Under the pieces are notes generated by a model that did no database searches, had not been told where the DNA came from, and saw only the letters and a list, made by a program, of their open reading frames with translations. A DNA stretch of 64,000 nt from the NCBI GenBank assembly GCA_017538895.1, contig JAFYHY010000060.1, positions 36,914 to 100,913 on the forward strand, written 5' to 3'. The DNA comes from Aeriscardovia sp. (GTDB taxonomy: Bacteria; Actinomycetota; Actinomycetes; Actinomycetales; Bifidobacteriaceae). This document shows positions 31,227-39,810 of this stretch, in pieces (position 1 is the first letter of the stretch; every line of letters begins with the position of its first letter). A program made the position numbers and the translations under genes.

Positions 31227-31313
31227 TGTCCGGAGCGGGAGTTGAACCCGCACGGTCGCTATTTTGACCACTAGCACCTCAAGCTAGCGCGTCTACCATT
31301 CCGCCACCCGGAC
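31227..31313 (-). tRNA. tRNA-Leu (anticodon GAG)
   Basis: An 87-base class II tRNA on the minus strand with a long variable arm. The acceptor stem pairs GTCCGGG with CTCCGGAC-type 3' end, the anticodon stem is CTAGC/GCTAG, and the loop TTGAGGT gives anticodon GAG, which reads CTC and CTT. The T-arm contains GGTTCAACTCC. CCA is not encoded. Confidence 0.93.
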
Positions 31314-31442
31314 ATGTTCTTGAACAACAGATATAACTATAGCATGATTTCTTTCAATGTAAAGAGAATACGTTAAAATGATTGAAATAACATGGTTTCA
31401 TAGCGTGTCGCTAAAGCCACAAACAGACCTGAGGAGAATAAA

Positions 31443-31781
31443 ATGTGCCTACAAGATGATTGCATCTTTTGCAAAATCCTAGAGAAAAAAATCCCAAGTA
31501 CCCCAGTATACGAAGACAATCTCGTATACGCCTTCAATGACATCAACCCAAAGGCAGCCATCCACGTACTCATTATCCCTAAAAAACACATCCAAAACGT
31601 CACCGAACTATCCCACAACGATCCACAAACCCTCCTACACATCATCGATGTCGCACAACAAATCGCAGACAAAGAATTCCACGGATCCTACCGACTCATC
31701 TTCAACACAGGCAAAGAAGTCGGACAATCCGTCTTCCACGTCCACGCGCATGTCCTCACCGGAGAATATTTATCTGAATAA
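31443..31781 (+). CDS. HIT-family nucleotide hydrolase (histidine triad)
   Basis: A 112-residue histidine-triad protein of the HinT branch, hydrolysing purine nucleoside phosphoramidates or adenylated intermediates. It has the N-terminal CIFCKILEKKIPS and the triad QSVFHVHAHVL near the C-terminus. GAGGAG precedes the ATG. It begins a plus-strand run with ybeY and the corC-like gene, as in many actinobacteria. Almost entirely A/C-ended codons. Confidence 0.92.
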   Translation: MCLQDDCIFCKILEKKIPSTPVYEDNLVYAFNDINPKAAIHVLIIPKKHIQNVTELSHNDPQTLLHIIDVAQQIADKEFHGSYRLIFNTGKEVGQSVFHVHAHVLTGEYLSE

Positions 31782-31813
31782 CCGCGATCTACCTCTATGA
31801 AAGGGGAACATCT

Positions 31814-32338
31814 GTGAGTATCGAAATTAGCAATGAAACCGACTGGTCTATCGAACCAAAACTCTTTGTCGACCTCGCCATCTTTGTCCTCAAACAACTC
31901 AAAGTCAGCACAGACTCTGACCTATCACTCACCTTTATTGACCCAGGATCCATCGCAGTCCTCCACGAAAAATGGATGAACCTCCTCGGACCAACAGACG
32001 TCATGAGCTTCCCAATGGACGAAATACGACCAGGCGTCGAAACAGGACAAGAAGAAGAGGGAATCCTCGGAGACATTGTCATCTGCCCAGACGTCGCAGA
32101 ACGCCAAGCACTCGCAGCAGGACATTCCACCATTGAAGAAATCATGCTCCTAGAAACACATGGCATTCTTCATTTACTAGGCTTTGATCATATTGACCAA
32201 TCAGAAGAACACCGTATGTTTGCATTACAACGTCAGCTTCTATTAACCTTCTTGGCGCAACGCCCTGGAACTCTACAAGAAGTGATTCACCGTCCAGATA
32301 CTAACAATGCGTTAAAACAGTATTACAGTGAACAATAA
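31814..32338 (+). CDS. ybeY: endoribonuclease YbeY
   Basis: Metal-dependent endoribonuclease for 16S rRNA 3' maturation and ribosome quality control (174 residues). The zinc motif is visible as HGILHLLGFDH (about residues 116-126), with TDVMSFPMDE upstream. It starts at GTG with AAAGGGG nine bases upstream. Codon choice moves from A/C-ended to mixed after the octamer at 32108. Confidence 0.93.
   Translation: MSIEISNETDWSIEPKLFVDLAIFVLKQLKVSTDSDLSLTFIDPGSIAVLHEKWMNLLGPTDVMSFPMDEIRPGVETGQEEEGILGDIVICPDVAERQALAAGHSTIEEIMLLETHGILHLLGFDHIDQSEEHRMFALQRQLLLTFLAQRPGTLQEVIHRPDTNNALKQYYSEQ
32108..32115 (+). repeat. strand-switch octamer GCACTCGC in ybeY
   Basis: Left side from about 31440 is strongly A/C-rich; the right side fades to mixed over the next ~50 bases. 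Encodes Ala-Leu-Ala here. Confidence 0.65.
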
Positions 32339-32358
32339 TCCTCTTGGATCGATAATTT

Positions 32359-33720
32359 ATGCAATCTATTTTTCTGATTAGTATCCTCAGTGTCCTCATG
32401 CTTTTTTTCATTGTCCTGTCTCTCATTTTTGCAGGTCAAGAAGCAGCAGTAACACGTATCACACGAACCTCACTCAATAATCGTTCGCTTGATACACAAA
32501 CTGATGACGATCTCACACAATTCGAAAAATCGAAGCGTCTCAAAAAAATCTCTCAAGTTCAAGTACTAATTGTTGATCGTAACGCAACTGCCGCCTCAGC
32601 ATCCTTCTTCCGCATCACCATGAATGTATTAACCGGTGTAATCGGCGTCCTCATCGCGATGCAATTATCATCATGCTGGTGGATCAGTGCAGCAGCAGGT
32701 ATTCTGAGTGCTATCATCGTCGGCATACTCTCCATTTTCTTCCGACCACGCGTTGCAAGAACAAGCCGACCATTAGACATGATGATCCGCCACATACGCC
32801 TCATGCGGTGTGCTGTCTGGCTCACTCCATTCGCAAAAATTTCTAGACTCGACAAAAGCTTCCGAGAAGATGGTGACGGCAACCTTTCTGACGACGAAGA
32901 AATCGAAAAAGTTCATAACGAACAAAATAGGGCACTGATCGACCGTATTGTCGAAGCCACCGACCTTGACGAAGACGTCGCAGATATGCTCCACAACATA
33001 GTGACCTTATCCGATACCCTCACACGAGAAATCATGGTCCCACGCACCGATATGGTTTGCATCAACAAAAACGAAACACTCGGCGAGTGCATTAAGATTT
33101 TTTCTCGTTCTGGTTTTAGTCGTATTCCGGTTATTGGTGATGATATTGATGATTTGATTGGTATGGCGTATTTGAAGGATGCGGTGCAGGCGACGGCGTT
33201 TAATTCGCAGGCGAGGAGTCGTCGTGTGCAGACTATTGTGCGTGATCCTTTGTTGGTTCCTGAGTTGAAGGCTGTGGATGATTTGTTTCATCAGATGCAG
33301 CAGGAGCGTCAGCATATTGCTGTTGTTGTGGATGAGTATGGTGGTATTGCTGGTTTGGTGACGATTGAGGATGCGATTGAGCAGATTGTTGGTGAGTTGG
33401 CTGATGAGCATGATAAGACGCAGCATGTTGATCCTGTTCAGATTAATGGGTCGACGTGGAAGGTGCCGGCTCGTACGCCGATTTCTGATTTGGAGGAGAT
33501 TTTTGAGATCAATATTGATGAGGATGATGTTGATACGGTGTATGGGTTGTTGACGAAGTTGTTGGGTCATGTTCCTACTGTTGGTGAGAAGGGGAAGACG
33601 CATGGGTTGACGTTGACTGCGGTGGATTCTGCTGGTCGTCGGAAGAAGGTGTCGATGATTTTGGTGAAGTCGGTGCAGTCGTTTGATATGCATGGTGATG
33701 AGGTTGTGAGAGGAGTTTAG
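32359..33720 (+). CDS. CorC/HlyC-family CNNM-CBS membrane protein
   Basis: A 453-residue transporter-associated protein, often annotated hemolysin or magnesium/cobalt efflux. The N-terminal CNNM (DUF21) part has membrane segments at about residues 3-25, 83-105 and 110-130. Then come two CBS domains (about 215-340: REIMVPRTDMVCI, SRIPVIGDDIDDLIGMAY, VVDEYGGIAGLVTIEDAIEQIVGE) and the C-terminal CorC_HlyC domain (about 360-440). At 33083 codon choice flips completely: 32 of 39 codons before end in A or C, none of the following 60 non-Met codons do. The protein is intact across the flip. Confidence 0.9.
   Translation: MQSIFLISILSVLMLFFIVLSLIFAGQEAAVTRITRTSLNNRSLDTQTDDDLTQFEKSKRLKKISQVQVLIVDRNATAASASFFRITMNVLTGVIGVLIAMQLSSCWWISAAAGILSAIIVGILSIFFRPRVARTSRPLDMMIRHIRLMRCAVWLTPFAKISRLDKSFREDGDGNLSDDEEIEKVHNEQNRALIDRIVEATDLDEDVADMLHNIVTLSDTLTREIMVPRTDMVCINKNETLGECIKIFSRSGFSRIPVIGDDIDDLIGMAYLKDAVQATAFNSQARSRRVQTIVRDPLLVPELKAVDDLFHQMQQERQHIAVVVDEYGGIAGLVTIEDAIEQIVGELADEHDKTQHVDPVQINGSTWKVPARTPISDLEEIFEINIDEDDVDTVYGLLTKLLGHVPTVGEKGKTHGLTLTAVDSAGRRKKVSMILVKSVQSFDMHGDEVVRGV
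33083..33090 (-). repeat. strand-switch octamer (plus strand GCGAGTGC) in corC-like gene
   Basis: The sharpest switch. A+C is 62% in 142 bases left, and G+T is 72% in 90 bases right with only 7 C. The G/T block runs through era to about 34860. It overlaps a near-palindrome CACTCG-G-CGAGTG (33077-33089) and encodes Gly-Glu-Cys. Confidence 0.9.
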
Positions 33721-33722
33721 TT

Positions 33723-34673
33723 ATGGTTTTTGAGAGTTATTGTTCTGGTTTTGTGGGTGTTATTGGGCGTCCGAATGTTGGTAAGTCGACGTTGATTAAT
33801 GATTTGGTGGGGGAGAAGATTGCGATTACGTCGTCGCAGCCGGAGACGACGCGTCGTATTATTCGTGGTATTGCGACGTCTGATGAGGGTCAGATTGTTT
33901 TGGTGGATACGCCTGGTATGCATAAGCCGCGTACGGTTCTTGGTCAGCGTTTGGATCGTTTGGTGGATGATTCGTTGTTTGATGTGGATGCGGTGATGTT
34001 TTTGCTTCCGGCTGATCAGAAGATTGGTCCTGGTGATCGTCGTATTTTGACGAAGTTGCATTCGGCGTTTTCTCATCGTGTGTCGCAGGAGACGAATCGT
34101 GAGAAGCGTGTGTCGGTGTGGACGAAGCCGGTGATTGCGGTGGTAACGAAGATCGATCGTGTGTCGCATCAGCAATTGTTGGAGAAGCTGTTAGAGATTG
34201 AGCAGATGGGTCATTTTACGCAGATTGTTCCGGTGTCTGCGAAGAAACATAATAATCTTGATGAGTTACGTCATGTTTTGTTGTCTGTTCTTCCTGAAGG
34301 ACCACAGTTATATCCTACGGATATGGTGACGGAGGATACTGCTTCACAGCGTGTTGCTGAGTTGATTCGTGGTGCGTTTCTTGATCAATTGAATGATGAG
34401 TTACCGCATTCTTTGGCTGTGGTTGTTGATTCGATTGAGTATCCAGATGAGGAGCATTCGCGTGCGAATGTGTATGTGTCTTTGTATGTGGAGCGTGATT
34501 CTCAGAAGCCGATTATTATTGGTCGTGGTGCGTCGAATTTAGTTCGGGTGAAGCAGATAGTGCGGAAAGATATTAATCAGGTTATTGGGTATAAGACGAA
34601 TGTGAATTTGCATGTGACTGTGGCGAAGAATTGGCAGTCGGATACGAAGAAGTTGCAGCGTTTAGGCTTCTAA
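33723..34673 (+). CDS. era: GTPase Era
   Basis: Ribosome-assembly GTPase that binds 16S rRNA (316 residues). G1 is GRPNVGKST, G2 region SSQPETTRRIIRG, G3 DTPGMHKPR, G4 TKID, then the C-terminal KH domain (IIGRGASNLVRVKQIVRKDINQVIGYKTNVNLHV). It begins three bases after the corC-like stop. It lies wholly within the G/T-rich block, so almost every codon ends in T or G at its 5' half. A long hairpin follows. Confidence 0.95.
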   Translation: MVFESYCSGFVGVIGRPNVGKSTLINDLVGEKIAITSSQPETTRRIIRGIATSDEGQIVLVDTPGMHKPRTVLGQRLDRLVDDSLFDVDAVMFLLPADQKIGPGDRRILTKLHSAFSHRVSQETNREKRVSVWTKPVIAVVTKIDRVSHQQLLEKLLEIEQMGHFTQIVPVSAKKHNNLDELRHVLLSVLPEGPQLYPTDMVTEDTASQRVAELIRGAFLDQLNDELPHSLAVVVDSIEYPDEEHSRANVYVSLYVERDSQKPIIIGRGASNLVRVKQIVRKDINQVIGYKTNVNLHVTVAKNWQSDTKKLQRLGF

Positions 34674-34688
34674 AAATATTTCTGCGCT

Positions 34689-34747
34689 CGATACGTAATA
34701 AGGGGGAGAAAACCAGCATATGGTTTTCTCCCCCTTATTACGTATCG
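34689..34747. terminator. perfect 27-bp bidirectional terminator hairpin
   Basis: Bases 34689-34715 are exactly complementary to 34721-34747 with loop GCATA; the core is GGGGGAGAAAACCA. It lies between convergent era and the acyl-CoA synthetase gene. Confidence 0.88.
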
Positions 34748-34757
34748 GTTGTGGTGT

Positions 34758-36680
34758 TTATTTTTTGCGTGGCACGTACATTTGTGTGTTGAGTAGGTCT
34801 GTATATTTATTGATGATTTTTGGTCGGATAATTTTCATGGAGGCTGTCATCATTCCGTTTTCTTGTGTGAAGTCTTCATCAAGGATGATGAATTTACGGA
34901 TGGATTCCGCGCGAGATTCACTGGAATTGACCATATCAATGTAGCGTTGTACTTCTGCTCGTACGGCAGCATTGGTGCATACTTCGCTGAGTGGCATAGT
35001 GAGATTGAGGTTTTCTTGCTTTAACCAGTCGCGTACGGTTTCTTCATCTAAGGTGATTAATGCGGACACGAATGGACGTTGATCACCAATGACGACCGCG
35101 TGGGAGACGAGCGGGCATCGTTCGATACCTTCTTCCATAGGGTGCGGGGACACGTTCTTACCGCCAGCAGTGATAATGAGATCTTTCTTACGTCCGGTCA
35201 CATAAACGAAACCATCTTCAGAAATGTATCCAAGATCACCAGAAGCACACCACCCGTCCTCGGTGAAGGTTTCTTTTGTTGTTTCTAGATCTTTATGATA
35301 TTGCTTGAAAACAGCATCACCTTTGATTTGAATTTCACCGTCGCTACTCACGCGGACAGTGAAACCTGGGAAGGCAATACCCACAGAACCAGGATGGTAA
35401 GGAATACCGAGAGGATTAAAGGTGCATGGGGCGGTGGTTTCTGTCATACCATAGCCCTCATAGAGTGGGATGCCAGCACCACGGAAGAAGGCTAATAATT
35501 GTGGGTCTAATGGTGCACCACCACAAACTAACCATTTAGTACGACCACCTAAAACAGCACGTAACTTCGAGTAAAGAAGCGTATCATACGCTGCATGCGT
35601 TAACGAAGTATGGAAGGTTGGATGACCCTTTTCTGTAATCTCATCCATATACGTGCGCGCATGTTTGACCGCCATGGAGAAGAAATGACCCTTCATACCG
35701 TGACCTGCTTTTTGTGATGCAGCATTATAAATTTTCTCGTACACGCGTGGAACCGCAATCATGGTTGTTGGCTTTGCATACTGTAAGTCAGATAACAGTG
35801 TCTTAAAGGTTCCAGAAATATAAGCGCGTATCTTACTTGCCACCACAATATAGTTAATTGCACGTGCGAATGAATGAGCCAATGGAAGGAACATCAAAAC
35901 CGCGCCCTTCGGATCATCTAACACGGAAGGCAAATATCCATTTAAATTCAATGCTGTCGCACAATAACTTTCATGAGTCATTTCCACACCTTTTGGTGAG
36001 GCAGTTGACCCTGACGTATACACGATAGAACATAAATCATTCTTTGTGATGGATTGAATACGTGTATCTAATGTGAGATCAGAAATAGACGTTCCATGCG
36101 CTTTAATCTCCTCATACGCTCCATCATCTAAGCAGAAGATATGTTGAAAATCAGCAATATCATGGATCGCTGTTTCACCCTTTTGCTTCATCTCGCAGGT
36201 CTCAACAATTAACCACTTCGAATCAGAATTATCAAGAATATGATGAATCTGATCAGACGAATCCGTATCATAAATCGTTGCCAAAATACACCCAATAGAC
36301 ACGAGAGCAGCATCAAGAATAATCCACTCATACCGTGTACTACACATCAATGAGACAGCATCACCTTTCTGTAACCCCAATGCGAGAAAACCTTTCGCGA
36401 GTGCGCGAATATCGATGAGGGTGTCTGCGCTGGTTTTGGTGGTCCAGGTTCCGTTGTTATCTTTGTAGGTGTAGAGGGGGTTGGTGGGCATGCGTTCGGC
36501 GCGGTTTTTGTAGAGGTCGTAGATAGTCATGGATTGTGGGAGTGGTCCGCAGCCGCTGGTTTGTGTGGTTTTGAGTTGGGTGGTGGGGTCGATGTAGGTT
36601 TGGCTTGGGTAGCCGTTTGACCAGATGTTGGTGATGGGTAGTGTGGTGGTGTTTTGCGCTGTTTGTTGTATGTCTGTCAC
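34758..36680 (-). CDS. long-chain acyl-CoA synthetase (FadD-type AMP-binding)
   Basis: A 640-residue adenylate-forming enzyme activating fatty acids to acyl-CoA. Motifs in order: IVYTSGSTASPKGVEMTH (phosphate-binding, about residue 228), LYEGYGMTETTAPCTF (about 395), ASGDLGYISEDGFVYVTGRKKDLIITAGGKNVSP (about 470-505). The last invariant Lys region is present as SMKIIRPKIINKY. Coding strand composition changes at 36399: the N-terminal ~90 codons end mainly in A/C, the following ones mainly in T/G, fading downstream. It is divergent to rplY. Confidence 0.9.
   Translation of the reverse strand: MTDIQQTAQNTTTLPITNIWSNGYPSQTYIDPTTQLKTTQTSGCGPLPQSMTIYDLYKNRAERMPTNPLYTYKDNNGTWTTKTSADTLIDIRALAKGFLALGLQKGDAVSLMCSTRYEWIILDAALVSIGCILATIYDTDSSDQIHHILDNSDSKWLIVETCEMKQKGETAIHDIADFQHIFCLDDGAYEEIKAHGTSISDLTLDTRIQSITKNDLCSIVYTSGSTASPKGVEMTHESYCATALNLNGYLPSVLDDPKGAVLMFLPLAHSFARAINYIVVASKIRAYISGTFKTLLSDLQYAKPTTMIAVPRVYEKIYNAASQKAGHGMKGHFFSMAVKHARTYMDEITEKGHPTFHTSLTHAAYDTLLYSKLRAVLGGRTKWLVCGGAPLDPQLLAFFRGAGIPLYEGYGMTETTAPCTFNPLGIPYHPGSVGIAFPGFTVRVSSDGEIQIKGDAVFKQYHKDLETTKETFTEDGWCASGDLGYISEDGFVYVTGRKKDLIITAGGKNVSPHPMEEGIERCPLVSHAVVIGDQRPFVSALITLDEETVRDWLKQENLNLTMPLSEVCTNAAVRAEVQRYIDMVNSSESRAESIRKFIILDEDFTQENGMMTASMKIIRPKIINKYTDLLNTQMYVPRKK
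36399..36406 (-). repeat. strand-switch octamer (plus strand GCGAGTGC) in acyl-CoA synthetase gene
   Basis: A+C is 65% in 98 bases left and G+T 77% in 120 bases right. The octamer sits inside a TTCGCG-AGTG-CGCGAA inverted repeat (36397-36412). Both flanks are biased here. Confidence 0.87.
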
Positions 36681-36891
36681 GTGTTGTCCTTTGAGGTTTT
36701 GGCGTTTATTCTTTGTGTTTTATTATATATGATGAGGTTTTTTGTTTTGTACGTGTGATGTGGTATAAGTGGTAGTGCTTTGGCGAGGGGATTGATTGTC
36801 CCGTGATCGACTCGGCACGTTCCTGTGTTGTGACAGTTTTCTTCACGTTTCATTCTCTCGGCAAATGGTTTGAATTTTGAAAGGAAATGTC
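36681..36891. promoter_or_regulatory. divergent intergenic region, G/T-skewed, before rplY
   Basis: A 211-base gap between divergent genes holding both promoters. The stretch 36721-36780 is 77% G+T with only two C, so the strand bias seen in coding DNA is also present in non-coding DNA. GAAAGGAAATGTC gives rplY its ribosome site. I see no recognisable riboswitch. Confidence 0.5.
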
Positions 36892-37437
36892 ATGGCTGAA
36901 CATATTGAGCTTGAGGGTACTGTTCGTACCGCTTTTGGTAAGGGTGCTGCACGTCAGATTCGTCGTGAGAATTTGATTCCTGCTTCTATTTATGCGCATG
37001 GTGCTGAACCTTTGTTCATTACTTTGCCTATGCGTGAGACTACGAACGCTTTGCGTCATAAGAATGCTATTTTTGTTTTGTCCTTCAATGGTGAGACTCA
37101 TACTGCTGTAGTGAAGGATATTCAGCGTAATCCTGTGAAGCGTATTGTTGAGCATGTTGATTTCTATGAGGTAAAGCCAGGAGACAAGATTGAGGTTGAG
37201 GTTCCTGTCTTCATTGAGGGTGAGACCAAGGGTAGTGGTGTTGCTTTCATTAACCTTCAGACATTGACTGTTCTTGCTGATGTTAGTGCTCTTCCAGAGG
37301 AGTTTACTCTTTCTGTTGAAGGTATGCAGGCTGGTGATGAAATCAAGGCTTCTGAGATTCAGCTTCCTGAAGGTGTCAAGCTTGTTGATGTTGCTGATGA
37401 TGAGGTTGTTGTTAACGTTCGCGTTCCAGAAGACTGA
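36892..37437 (+). CDS. rplY: 50S ribosomal protein L25/Ctc (TL5 type)
   Basis: 5S rRNA-binding protein of the CTC/TL5 group (181 residues). It has the N-terminal L25 domain ([29 protein letters not shown]) and the C-terminal beta domain (DKIEVEVPVFIEGETKGSGV ... LPEGVKLVDVADDEVVVNVRVPED). GAAAGGAAATGTC selects the ATG at 36892 over the TTG at 36877. It is monocistronic, ending at a perfect hairpin. Confidence 0.94.
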   Translation: MAEHIELEGTVRTAFGKGAARQIRRENLIPASIYAHGAEPLFITLPMRETTNALRHKNAIFVLSFNGETHTAVVKDIQRNPVKRIVEHVDFYEVKPGDKIEVEVPVFIEGETKGSGVAFINLQTLTVLADVSALPEEFTLSVEGMQAGDEIKASEIQLPEGVKLVDVADDEVVVNVRVPED

Positions 37438-37464
37438 TTGATCAGTTTTTATTGATAATGATCA

Positions 37465-37517
37465 TAAAGTTTGGGGCTTGAGAAGATTTCTTCTCAAGCC
37501 CCAAACTTTAAATTTTT
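37465..37517. terminator. perfect 22-bp bidirectional terminator hairpin
   Basis: Bases 37465-37486 are exactly complementary to 37489-37510 (core GTTTGGGGCTTGAGAAGA), followed by AATTTTTATT. Shared by convergent rplY and rpsT. Confidence 0.88.
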
Positions 37518-37537
37518 ATTAGCACGTAAGCAGAAAA

Positions 37538-37801
37538 TCAGGCGAGTGTGTTGATGGCGAGTGCGAGTGCAGACTTGCGGTTTGCAGCCTGGTTCTTGTG
37601 GATGATGCCTTTGCCTGCTGCCTGGTCAAGACGACGGGAAGCGACTGCGAATGCTTTTTCTGCTGCTTCCTTGTCACCGAGTTCGATTGCTTGGCGAACC
37701 TTACGGATTTCGGTCTTTAGCATGCTCTTGACGGAGACGTTGCGAAGATGTGCTTTTTCGTTGGTAAGAACACGCTTTTTCTGCTGCTTAATATTTGCCA
37801 C
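37538..37801 (-). CDS. rpsT: 30S ribosomal protein S20
   Basis: Basic helical 16S rRNA-binding protein (87 residues): [20 protein letters not shown] at the N-terminus and [24 protein letters not shown] at the C-terminus. Typical length. Two overlapping octamers lie in its last codons (Ala-Leu-Ala-Leu-Ala). It is convergent with rplY and divergent from lepA, a common rpsT-lepA arrangement. Confidence 0.96.
   Translation of the reverse strand: MANIKQQKKRVLTNEKAHLRNVSVKSMLKTEIRKVRQAIELGDKEAAEKAFAVASRRLDQAAGKGIIHKNQAANRKSALALAINTLA
37557..37570 (-). repeat. two overlapping strand-switch octamers (GCGAGTGCGAGTGC) in rpsT
   Basis: Copies at 37557-37564 and 37563-37570, with a one-mismatch copy GCGAGTGT at 37542-37549. 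DNA to the right is G/T-rich through rpsT and the first ~750 bases of lepA (to about 38690), where it fades. Confidence 0.75.
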
Positions 37802-37932
37802 TGCTGTTGCTCCATACGTTTAATGAATAAACTTATAAATACGTCTAAGATTCTACACTCTACCGTCCCCAAAATTCAAAATTTATAGTGAGTACACTAA
37901 GGTGAGGCGTAGAAAGTTATTGGAGGGATGTT

Positions 37933-39810
37933 ATGCAGAAGAATGTGTCGGGTGAGACGCCGCAGTCTGTGATTCGTAATTTTTGTATTATTGCGCATAT
38001 TGATCATGGTAAGTCGACGGTGGCTGATCGTATTTTGCAGTTGTCTGGTGTGGTTGCGTCGCGTGATATGAAGAATCAGTATCTGGATAAGATGGATATT
38101 GAGCGTGAGCGTGGTATTACGATTAAGGCGCAGGCGGTGCGTGTGCCGTGGACGGTTGATGGTGTGGAGTATACGTTGGGGATGATTGATACTCCTGGTC
38201 ATGTTGATTTTTCGTATGAGGTGTCGCGGTCTCTTGCTGCGTGTGAGGGTGCTGTGTTGTTGGTGGATGCGACGCAGGGTATTGAAGCGCAGACGTTGAG
38301 TAATTTGTATATGGCGTTGGATCATGATTTAACGATTATTCCTGTGTTGAATAAGATTGATTTGCCGAGCGCGGATCCGGATACGTATGGTAAGGAGATT
38401 GCGGATCTGCTGGGTATTGATGAGTCTGATGTGTTGCGTGTGTCTGGTAAGACAGGTGAGGGTATTGCGGACTTGTTGGATACGATTGTTCGGTTGGTGC
38501 CGCCACCTCATGGTGATGAGACAGCTCCTGCTCGTGCTCTGATTTTTGATTCTGAATATGATGCGTATCGTGGGATTATTACGTATATTCGTATGGTTGA
38601 TGGGGTGATTAATAGTCGTGAGCGTATTCGTCAGATGGGGTTGGGAACGTCTCATGATCCGATTGAGATTGGTGTGATTAGCCCTTCAATGATACCGACT
38701 GACCGGTTAACTGCGGGTGAAGTTGGGTACGTTATTACGGGTGTGAAAGATGTGAATCAGTCTAAAGTTGGGGATACGATTACCACCCAAAATCAGGGGG
38801 CTGAGACACCATTACCAGGGTATAAGGAACCACAACCAATGGTGTACTCTGGTTTGTTCCCTATTGATACGACAGAGTTTCCAAATCTGCGTGATGCGTT
38901 AGATAAGTTAAAGTTGAATGATGCGTCCCTTATTTATACGCCAGAAACTTCCACGGCGTTAGGTTTTGGTTTCCGCTGTGGTTTCCTTGGTTTACTCCAT
39001 ATGCAGATTATTTTGGAACGGTTGAAACGAGAATTCCAGTTGGATCTTATTTCAACAGCACCAAACGTGCATTATCGTGTGATTACCGAGGATCGTCAGG
39101 AGCATATTGTTACCAATCCGAGTGAGTATCCTGAAGGTCGTTTGCTTGCCGTGTATGAGCCAATGGCAGCTGTGGATATTATTCTTCCGAAAGACTTTAT
39201 TGGTGATACGATGACGCTCTGTCAAGAGCATCGCGGTCAAATGATCACCATGGAATACATTAGTGCAAATCGTGTTGATTTACATTATCGTATCCCATTA
39301 GGTGAAATTGTGTTTGACTTCTTCGATCAGTTGAAGTCACGGACTAAAGGGTACGCGACCCTTGATTATCATGAGGATGGGGAACAAGAGAGTGATCTCG
39401 TAAAAGTTGACATTCTTATTCAAGGAGAACAAGTCGACGCGTTCAGCGCGATTGTCCATAAGGATAAAGCGTACGCGTATGGTGTCATGATGACGAAGAA
39501 GTTACGAACCTTGATCCCACGTCAACAGTTTGAAATTCCACTCCAAGCGGCAATTGGCGCTAAAATTATTGCGCGTGAAACGATTTCCGCCTTACGAAAA
39601 GATGTTCTCGCGAAATGTTATGGCGGTGATATCACCCGTAAGAGGAAACTGCTTGAAAAGCAGAAAGAAGGAAAGAAACGTATGAAACTGTTGGGACGTG
39701 TTCAAGTTCCACAGGAAGCGTTTATTGCTGCTCTTTCCACCGGTGACGTGAATGATAAAGATACGAAAGATAAAATTCGTAGCGCAGAACATAAAGCGAG
39801 ATTCTCCTGA
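37933..39810 (+). CDS. lepA: elongation factor 4 (LepA)
   Basis: Ribosome-associated translational GTPase (625 residues). G1 is [16 protein letters not shown]2 [12 protein letters not shown]3 [13 protein letters not shown]4 [10 protein letters not shown], then domains II, III and V and the LepA-specific C-terminal domain ([34 protein letters not shown] region). GGAGGG lies seven bases upstream. The first 250 codons are strongly T/G-ended; the bias fades by about 38700. The stop overlaps the hemW start (TGATG). Confidence 0.96.
   Translation: MQKNVSGETPQSVIRNFCIIAHIDHGKSTVADRILQLSGVVASRDMKNQYLDKMDIERERGITIKAQAVRVPWTVDGVEYTLGMIDTPGHVDFSYEVSRSLAACEGAVLLVDATQGIEAQTLSNLYMALDHDLTIIPVLNKIDLPSADPDTYGKEIADLLGIDESDVLRVSGKTGEGIADLLDTIVRLVPPPHGDETAPARALIFDSEYDAYRGIITYIRMVDGVINSRERIRQMGLGTSHDPIEIGVISPSMIPTDRLTAGEVGYVITGVKDVNQSKVGDTITTQNQGAETPLPGYKEPQPMVYSGLFPIDTTEFPNLRDALDKLKLNDASLIYTPETSTALGFGFRCGFLGLLHMQIILERLKREFQLDLISTAPNVHYRVITEDRQEHIVTNPSEYPEGRLLAVYEPMAAVDIILPKDFIGDTMTLCQEHRGQMITMEYISANRVDLHYRIPLGEIVFDFFDQLKSRTKGYATLDYHEDGEQESDLVKVDILIQGEQVDAFSAIVHKDKAYAYGVMMTKKLRTLIPRQQFEIPLQAAIGAKIIARETISALRKDVLAKCYGGDITRKRKLLEKQKEGKKRMKLLGRVQVPQEAFIAALSTGDVNDKDTKDKIRSAEHKARFS

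Noticed and set aside
32359..33720. Frameshift or gene fusion in the corC-like gene at 33083
   Set aside because: The reading frame and CBS-domain motifs run on without interruption on both sides of the compositional break.
33007..38655. Long reverse-strand frames over the corC-like gene, era and lepA
   Set aside because: They are Arg/Ile/Asn/Thr-rich low-complexity shadows of G/T-rich coding DNA with no ribosome sites or family motifs.
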